A program made the translations under genes and the position numbers. A stretch of DNA of 5,862 bases from Zoogloeaceae bacterium (lineage in GTDB: Bacteria; Pseudomonadota; Gammaproteobacteria; Burkholderiales; Rhodocyclaceae): the NCBI GenBank assembly GCA_031278735.1, contig JAITJU010000008.1:1-5862 (forward strand), written 5' to 3'. Numbering within the stretch: position 1 is the first letter of the stretch; every line of letters begins with the position of its first letter. Positions 1 through 5,862 of the stretch are shown here, one piece after another. Under the pieces are notes generated by a model that made no database searches, had not been told where the DNA came from, and was given only the letters and a program-made list of their open reading frames with translations.

Positions 1-61
1 CTCATGATGGCGGCGTGTTCTTTCGTGAATTCCTGCGAAACATGACAATGCGTGACATTCT

Positions 62-92
62 AGCGGCATTGGAAATTCCGCGCAATGCCGTT
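62..92. terminator. Hairpin downstream of the AEC gene, possible terminator
   Basis: CGGCATTG (64-71) and CAATGCCG (83-90) form a perfect 8-bp stem with an 11-base loop. It can be extended by a G-T and an A-T pair and lies about 12 bases past the AEC stop codon. On the minus strand no T-run follows. On the plus strand only TTT follows. It may serve as a weak, possibly bidirectional, terminator. The surrounding 102 bases are less GC-rich than the genes and contain no supported gene. Confidence 0.4.
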
Positions 93-102
93 TGGGACAC
101 TT

Positions 103-1005
103 TCAGAGAAGCCACATCCAGAAGGGCAGCGTGAACAGGGCGCAGAGAATGCCGTATCCGGCAAGGGCGGCGGCAAGCCGCGGCGCCAGGTTGTGGGCGA
201 CGGCGAGCGCCGCGGCGGTAATCATGGGCGGCATCGCGGTTTCCAGAACATTCGCGCGCAGCATTTCGCCCTTCAGCCCGATGAGGAGGGAAAACCCCCA
301 GGCCAGCGCCGGGAGCGCCAGCAGCTTCAGAAAAAGCCCCAGCGCGAGCGCCCGCATCTCGCCGCGCGGCAACTGGAAACGCAGCGAGAACCCCACCGCC
401 AGCATGACGAGCGGCAACATGGCCTGCGCGAGAGATTCCAGCAGACGCGCCAGCCATTCCGGCGGCGCGGCGGGCATGAGGGTCAGGCCGATGAGCAACG
501 CCCAGGCGGGCGGAAAGCGCGCGATGCGCCCCAGGATGACGACGGGCGAGGGCGGCGCGTTGCCGCCGAAACGGGCGCAGACAAAAAGCCCGTAGGTCGA
601 GAGCATCAGAAAGGTGCCGAACTGGTCGTAGATCACCGCGTAGGCTTGCGCGTGTTCGCCCAGGAGGGCGCGGATCACCGGGTAGCCGATGAAGCCGGTA
701 TTGCCCAGCGCCACGCATAAAAGCAGGACGGCGTATTCATCCCGGCGAAAACGCGGCGCCCGGCAGACCAGGCGGACGAGGCCGACGGCCAGAATTCCGG
801 CCAGCCAGGGCGTAATCGCCAGACCAAGCAAGCGCCATTCGAAATGCAGGCGCGGAATCGACAAAAGCACGGCTGCGGGCAGGCAAAGGTGCAACACCAC
901 GCGGTTCAGGACATCCGCCGCGTTCTCCGGCAGCGCCTTCAGGCGGGCGAACAGGTAGCCCAACGCGAACATCGAGAGGATCAGGAGGAAGGCGTCAATC
1001 GCCAT
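103..1005 (-). CDS. AEC-family (auxin efflux carrier-like) transporter
   Basis: This 300-residue, strongly hydrophobic inner-membrane protein has the size and layout of bacterial AEC (Mem_trans) carriers, related to plant PIN proteins and to bacterial malate or malonate carriers such as MdcF. About ten membrane segments can be placed, roughly at 2-20, 36-52, 60-81, 91-112, 121-143, 166-183, 192-210, 218-243, 252-272 and 279-299. They form two five-helix halves. The conserved GNTGFIGYPV stretch (101-110) in the fourth helix and ETAMPPM (255-261) in the ninth match the broken-helix positions of each half. The start is firm: an in-frame TGA lies 9 bases upstream of the ATG at 1005. The ribosome binding site is weak (GGGA about 11 bases upstream). 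The substrate cannot be read from the sequence; small organic anions are typical of the family. No malonate decarboxylase or malolactic gene is present to suggest one. A 125-base gap with a terminator-like hairpin separates it from the FapA-family gene, so it may be transcribed independently. Confidence 0.9.
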   Translation of the reverse strand: MAIDAFLLILSMFALGYLFARLKALPENAADVLNRVVLHLCLPAAVLLSIPRLHFEWRLLGLAITPWLAGILAVGLVRLVCRAPRFRRDEYAVLLLCVALGNTGFIGYPVIRALLGEHAQAYAVIYDQFGTFLMLSTYGLFVCARFGGNAPPSPVVILGRIARFPPAWALLIGLTLMPAAPPEWLARLLESLAQAMLPLVMLAVGFSLRFQLPRGEMRALALGLFLKLLALPALAWGFSLLIGLKGEMLRANVLETAMPPMITAAALAVAHNLAPRLAAALAGYGILCALFTLPFWMWLL

Positions 1006-1053
1006 GCGATTTCATTCCCGCGACAAGCCCGTGTTTGGAAAAAGTCCAGGCGG

Positions 1054-1080
1054 AAAAGCGGGGGCATCGGCGCCCCTTCC
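1054..1080 (-). terminator. Candidate intrinsic terminator after the FapA-family gene
   Basis: Read on the minus strand, a GGGGC / GCCCC stem with a 6-base loop (1061-1076), extendable by a G-T pair, is followed two bases later by CTTTTCC. It begins about 55 bases past the FapA-family stop codon and upstream of the AEC gene, where a terminator would be expected. The stem is short but all G-C next to the loop. The T-run is only four bases, so strength is uncertain. Confidence 0.5.
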
Positions 1081-1104
1081 CCGACGGCGCAGCCGCAAGA
1101 CCTG

Positions 1105-1120
1105 CCGCCCTCCGCCCTCC
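1105..1120 (-). other. G-rich tract with two-tetrad G-quadruplex potential
   Basis: On the minus strand the tract reads GGAGGGCGGAGGGCGG, a tandem GGAGGGC-type repeat, 10-25 bases past the FapA-family stop codon. Four or more GG runs with one-base loops could form a two-layer quadruplex in the transcript. In DNA this GC-rich it may simply be compositional. Confidence 0.3.
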
Positions 1121-1130
1121 GATTGCCCGC

Positions 1131-2789
1131 TCACAGCGCCGCCAGTTCCAGCGCCTCATCGGCGAGGATCACCTGCGCCGCGCCGCTGTCGCGCGTCACC
1201 ACGTAACGCAGATGACCGCAGAATACCTCCACGCCCTCGTACAGACCTTCCTCGGCGATGACGCGCGCTTCCCGCGCCAGCGCGATCCGCGCGGCGAGTT
1301 CGCTCTCCTCCTCCCGCAGGCGGGTAATTTCCACCGAAAGGTTGGCGATCAGCGCGCGCACTTTCTCGACCTGCTCCGGACGCAGCCGCCCCGGATTCTT
1401 GGCGGCGAAAGACAACAGCTTGGAATACTCCAGCAACTGATCCTCGTGCCCGGAACGCTCCGCCGCGAGTTCCTTCGCCTGCTTCGCCAGCGTCGGATCC
1501 ACACCGATCTGGCACAAGGTGCGGATGCGGTTGGGCGACCCCAGCACCCTGGCGCTGACGGAAAGCATGGCCTGGGCGCGACCGCCAATCAGATGGCCTT
1601 TTTTCCCATGCCCCAGCTTGATGTGCTGCCCGGCAAGCAGTTCGCACTGCATGGCCATGTCGGCAATCAGGATGTTTTCGCCCGCCTCGATGCGCGCTTT
1701 CTGGGCGTAGGCCGCCTGAACATTCTGCGCGGCGCGGGTCACGCGCGGCGATCCGCCCTCCTGATCCGCGGCGCCCAGAATGCCGCCCTTGACCAATATG
1801 CTGCCGCCCGCTTCCAGCGTGGCGTTTTCCGCCATGCCGCCGATTTCGATGTCGCCGCCCGCTTTTACCGTCATGCCCGCGGCCACATCGCCCTTGATGA
1901 ACACGCTGCCCTCGAATTCGACATTGCCGCTCGCCATATTGACCGCAGGCAAGGTGATGAGCGGCTCGACCTGCGCGCCGCGCTCGACCATGACCGGCTG
2001 GCCGGTAATGCCGGCAACGAGCAGGTCGGGGTTGTCCACATGCCTTTCCACGCCCGAAAGCTTGTCGGCAAAGGCAATTTCCTGTCCCGGCCGGGCGGCG
2101 ACTTCCACGCCCGTCACCGTATAACCGGGAACACCCGCCGTCGGCGGATGCCGCAATACCAGCGCGTCGCCGGGACGCACCGCTGGTATCTCGCCCATTT
2201 CCCGATAATCCACAAGCCCCCTGGCGGAAATCTTCGGGCGGCGGTCGCGGATTTCCGGAATCAGGCGCTCGAAAACGCTGTCCTTGCCCGCTTCCGGCGG
2301 TTGTCCGCGGGCGATGACGAAACTTTGCGCGACGGTTTTCTCCGTCGTGGTTTCCGCCCATTCCAGCGCCTCATGCAGGGATTCCGGCAACAAACCCTTC
2401 TTGACGCCCTTTTCCGCCAGCGCCTGCAACACCTGATGGCGCGTCAGCGCCGCGCCGCCCTGCGCGGGCGTGATATCCAGCGCGACTTCCATCGCGTCCC
2501 CGCTCATGCGCAACTTGAACTGGGCATCCACAGCCTGGGCGACGGCGAAATCCGCAACCGCATCCCCGGCGTTGTAACGCCCCAGCAAAACGGTCGCCGC
2601 CTGCGGCAGATAGCGCAGATCGCCAAAACCTTGCGCCTGAATCTGTTCGAGCAGCCACGCTTCGTCTATCGGCGCGGACGCTTCCGTCGGCGTCACTGTC
2701 GCCAATAGCGCCTTTTTTTCCGCGTCCAGGCGCAAACTCAAGCCCGCGCCTTTTTCCCCCGCGATTTCAGAGCCGTTTTCCGATTCCAT
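1131..2789 (-). CDS. FapA/DUF342-family protein (beta-helix plus coiled coil)
   Basis: The 552-residue product belongs to the FapA (flagellar assembly protein A, formerly DUF342) family. The biochemical role of most members is unknown. A Vibrio vulnificus member is reported to affect polar flagellum assembly and to bind the glucose-PTS protein EIIA. The N-terminal third (about 15-170) is mixed alpha/beta with no signal peptide or membrane segment, so the protein is probably cytoplasmic. Residues about 180-280 hold the family-typical conserved part (RPKISARGLVDYREMGEIPAVRPGD, then TAGVPGYTVTG). Residues 285-410 form Gly- and Val-rich repeats such as GNVEFEGSVFIKGDV and VKAGGDIEIGG, which suggest a right-handed beta-helix. 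Residues about 432-512 are charged and helical, probably coiled coil, and a short beta-rich tail follows. The start at 2789 has a strong ribosome binding site. No flagellar or PTS gene is visible beside it, so a flagellar role here is not supported by context. The family call is confident and the function is open. Confidence 0.88.
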   Translation of the reverse strand: MESENGSEIAGEKGAGLSLRLDAEKKALLATVTPTEASAPIDEAWLLEQIQAQGFGDLRYLPQAATVLLGRYNAGDAVADFAVAQAVDAQFKLRMSGDAMEVALDITPAQGGAALTRHQVLQALAEKGVKKGLLPESLHEALEWAETTTEKTVAQSFVIARGQPPEAGKDSVFERLIPEIRDRRPKISARGLVDYREMGEIPAVRPGDALVLRHPPTAGVPGYTVTGVEVAARPGQEIAFADKLSGVERHVDNPDLLVAGITGQPVMVERGAQVEPLITLPAVNMASGNVEFEGSVFIKGDVAAGMTVKAGGDIEIGGMAENATLEAGGSILVKGGILGAADQEGGSPRVTRAAQNVQAAYAQKARIEAGENILIADMAMQCELLAGQHIKLGHGKKGHLIGGRAQAMLSVSARVLGSPNRIRTLCQIGVDPTLAKQAKELAAERSGHEDQLLEYSKLLSFAAKNPGRLRPEQVEKVRALIANLSVEITRLREEESELAARIALAREARVIAEEGLYEGVEVFCGHLRYVVTRDSGAAQVILADEALELAAL

Positions 2790-2794
2790 GATGC

Positions 2795-2802
2795 TTTTCC
2801 TT
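2795..2802 (-). promoter_or_regulatory. Ribosome binding site deciding the FapA-family start
   Basis: On the minus strand AAGGAAAA precedes the ATG at 2789, with 8 bases between AAGGA and the start codon. This is good Shine-Dalgarno geometry. It supports the ATG at 2789 over the in-frame TTG at 2990 that would add 67 residues. Confidence 0.75.
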
Positions 2803-2885
2803 GCGGTTTTCGCCGCGCCCGCAATGGCGAATTTGAAGGTGAGAGAATACAGGAGAATTCGCTTCTCTTCGCGCGCATGTATGGG

Positions 2886-2922
2886 CAGCCCGCCCAGATT
2901 CGTTCGCAGCCGCCCGGATTCG
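2886..2922. repeat. Imperfect 16-17 bp direct repeat with 21-base period
   Basis: CAGCCCGCCCAGATTCG (2886-2902) and CAGCCGCCCGGATTCG (2907-2922) differ by one inserted base and one substitution, and they start 21 bases apart, about two turns of B-DNA. They lie roughly 100-135 bases upstream of the FapA-family start codon, a plausible place for a regulator to bind. No regulator is identified and no third copy is seen. Confidence 0.45.
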
Positions 2923-2988
2923 CCAGGCATCCTGCCGCCGCGGGCGGAAAAGACGGAGGGAAACCGCGCGGCGCGGCGCGTTGTCTGC

Positions 2989-3012
2989 AAACATCGTTTC
3001 CGCGAAACATCG
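2989..3012. repeat. 8-bp direct repeat AAACATCG, two copies 16 bases apart
   Basis: Identical AAACATCG copies lie at 2989-2996 and 3005-3012 (plus strand). Each is followed by a short GTTT-type sequence that can pair back with its AAAC, so the region can fold as two adjacent related hairpins. The repeat itself is directly visible. A function, such as termination or a binding site, is not shown. Two 8-mers this close together could also be chance. Confidence 0.4.
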
Positions 3013-3020
3013 GGTTTCGC
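3002..3020 (-). terminator. Hairpin just downstream of metH, possible weak terminator
   Basis: A perfect 7-bp inverted repeat, GCGAAAC / GTTTCGC with a 5-base loop, begins 18 bases after the metH stop codon in the direction of transcription. No T-run follows it on the minus strand, so it does not fit a classical intrinsic terminator. It could instead protect the mRNA 3' end or act with Rho. It partly overlaps an 8-bp direct repeat (AAACATCG) whose other copy, at 2989-2996, can form a second, weaker hairpin. Confidence 0.35.
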
Positions 3021-3038
3021 TTCTTTCCGGCTCCGCCG

Positions 3039-5862
<2,824 letters not shown>

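Larger units (their letters stand above)
2790..3038. other. Intergenic region between metH and the FapA-family gene
   Basis: This 249-base gap has no convincing gene. The FapA-family reading frame is open upstream to a TTG at 2990, but the extra 67 residues look like Arg-rich non-coding translation, and the strong ribosome binding site lies at the downstream ATG. The gap holds a 7-bp hairpin near metH, an 8-bp direct repeat, an imperfect repeat with 21-base spacing, and an AT-richer stretch at about 2820-2870. On the minus strand that stretch contains a -10-like TATTCT (2844-2849), but no matching -35 box at 16-18 bases. The promoter of the FapA-family gene probably lies here, but I cannot place it. 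Confidence 0.7.

Noticed and set aside
2..718. A 238-codon open frame on the minus strand overlapping the AEC gene
   Set aside because: It is an out-of-frame shadow of the transporter gene, Arg- and Ala-rich with no membrane or domain pattern. The transporter frame has clear family motifs and a fixed start.
85..720. Plus-strand open frames of 167-211 codons opposite the AEC gene
   Set aside because: They are antisense to a clear membrane protein gene, have low-complexity Arg/Gln/Gly-rich translations and show no domain signature.
1006..1130. Search for a sigma70-type promoter for the AEC gene
   Set aside because: I found no pair of -35 and -10 boxes at acceptable spacing, so no promoter is called, although one may exist.
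1035..2708. A 557-codon open frame on the plus strand
   Set aside because: It lies almost entirely antisense to the FapA-family gene. Its translation is rich in Arg, His and Gln with no recognisable domain, as expected for the mirror frame of a GC-rich gene. The minus-strand protein has clear family motifs.
2935..2947. GC-rich palindrome CCGCC-GCG-GGCGG in the metH to FapA-family gap
   Set aside because: It is short and all G-C in GC-rich DNA. On the minus strand no T-run follows it, so it is likely compositional.
2790..2990. N-terminal extension of the FapA-family protein to a TTG at 2990
   Set aside because: The extra 67 residues are unlike family N-termini, start at a TTG without clear support, and cross the repeats. 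The ATG at 2789 has a well-spaced AAGGA.

Overview
The window is GC-rich chromosomal DNA (my estimate is about 60% or more) carrying three genes, all on the minus strand. Read in the direction of transcription they are: a 5'-truncated cobalamin-dependent methionine synthase gene (metH, 3039-5862, running off the right edge), a 552-residue FapA/DUF342-family protein (1131-2789), and a 300-residue AEC-family (auxin efflux carrier-like) membrane transporter (103-1005). The MetH sequence closely follows the E. coli-type long enzyme, including a complete AdoMet-dependent reactivation domain. Together with the GC-rich codon usage, this suggests a proteobacterium, and I lean towards a betaproteobacterium. 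That placement is inference from family resemblance only.

Layout: metH ends at 3039 and is followed by a 249-base gap (2790-3038). The gap holds a perfect 7-bp hairpin, two pairs of short direct repeats, and a good Shine-Dalgarno sequence just before the FapA-family start. The FapA-family gene ends at 1131. A 125-base gap (1006-1130) then contains a G-rich tract and a terminator-like hairpin, after which comes the AEC transporter. An in-frame stop 9 bases upstream of the transporter ATG fixes its start. The last 102 bases at the left edge contain an 8-bp hairpin 12 bases past the transporter stop and no convincing gene.

Functionally, metH is a housekeeping gene (homocysteine plus 5-methyltetrahydrofolate to methionine plus tetrahydrofolate). 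The other two genes have no obvious biochemical link to it. Gaps of 249 and 125 bases, each with hairpins, argue for separate transcription units rather than one tight operon. I see no RNA gene, mobile element, CRISPR array or phage-like gene. This looks like an ordinary core region. The least understood component is the FapA-family protein, which has no flagellar gene beside it here.
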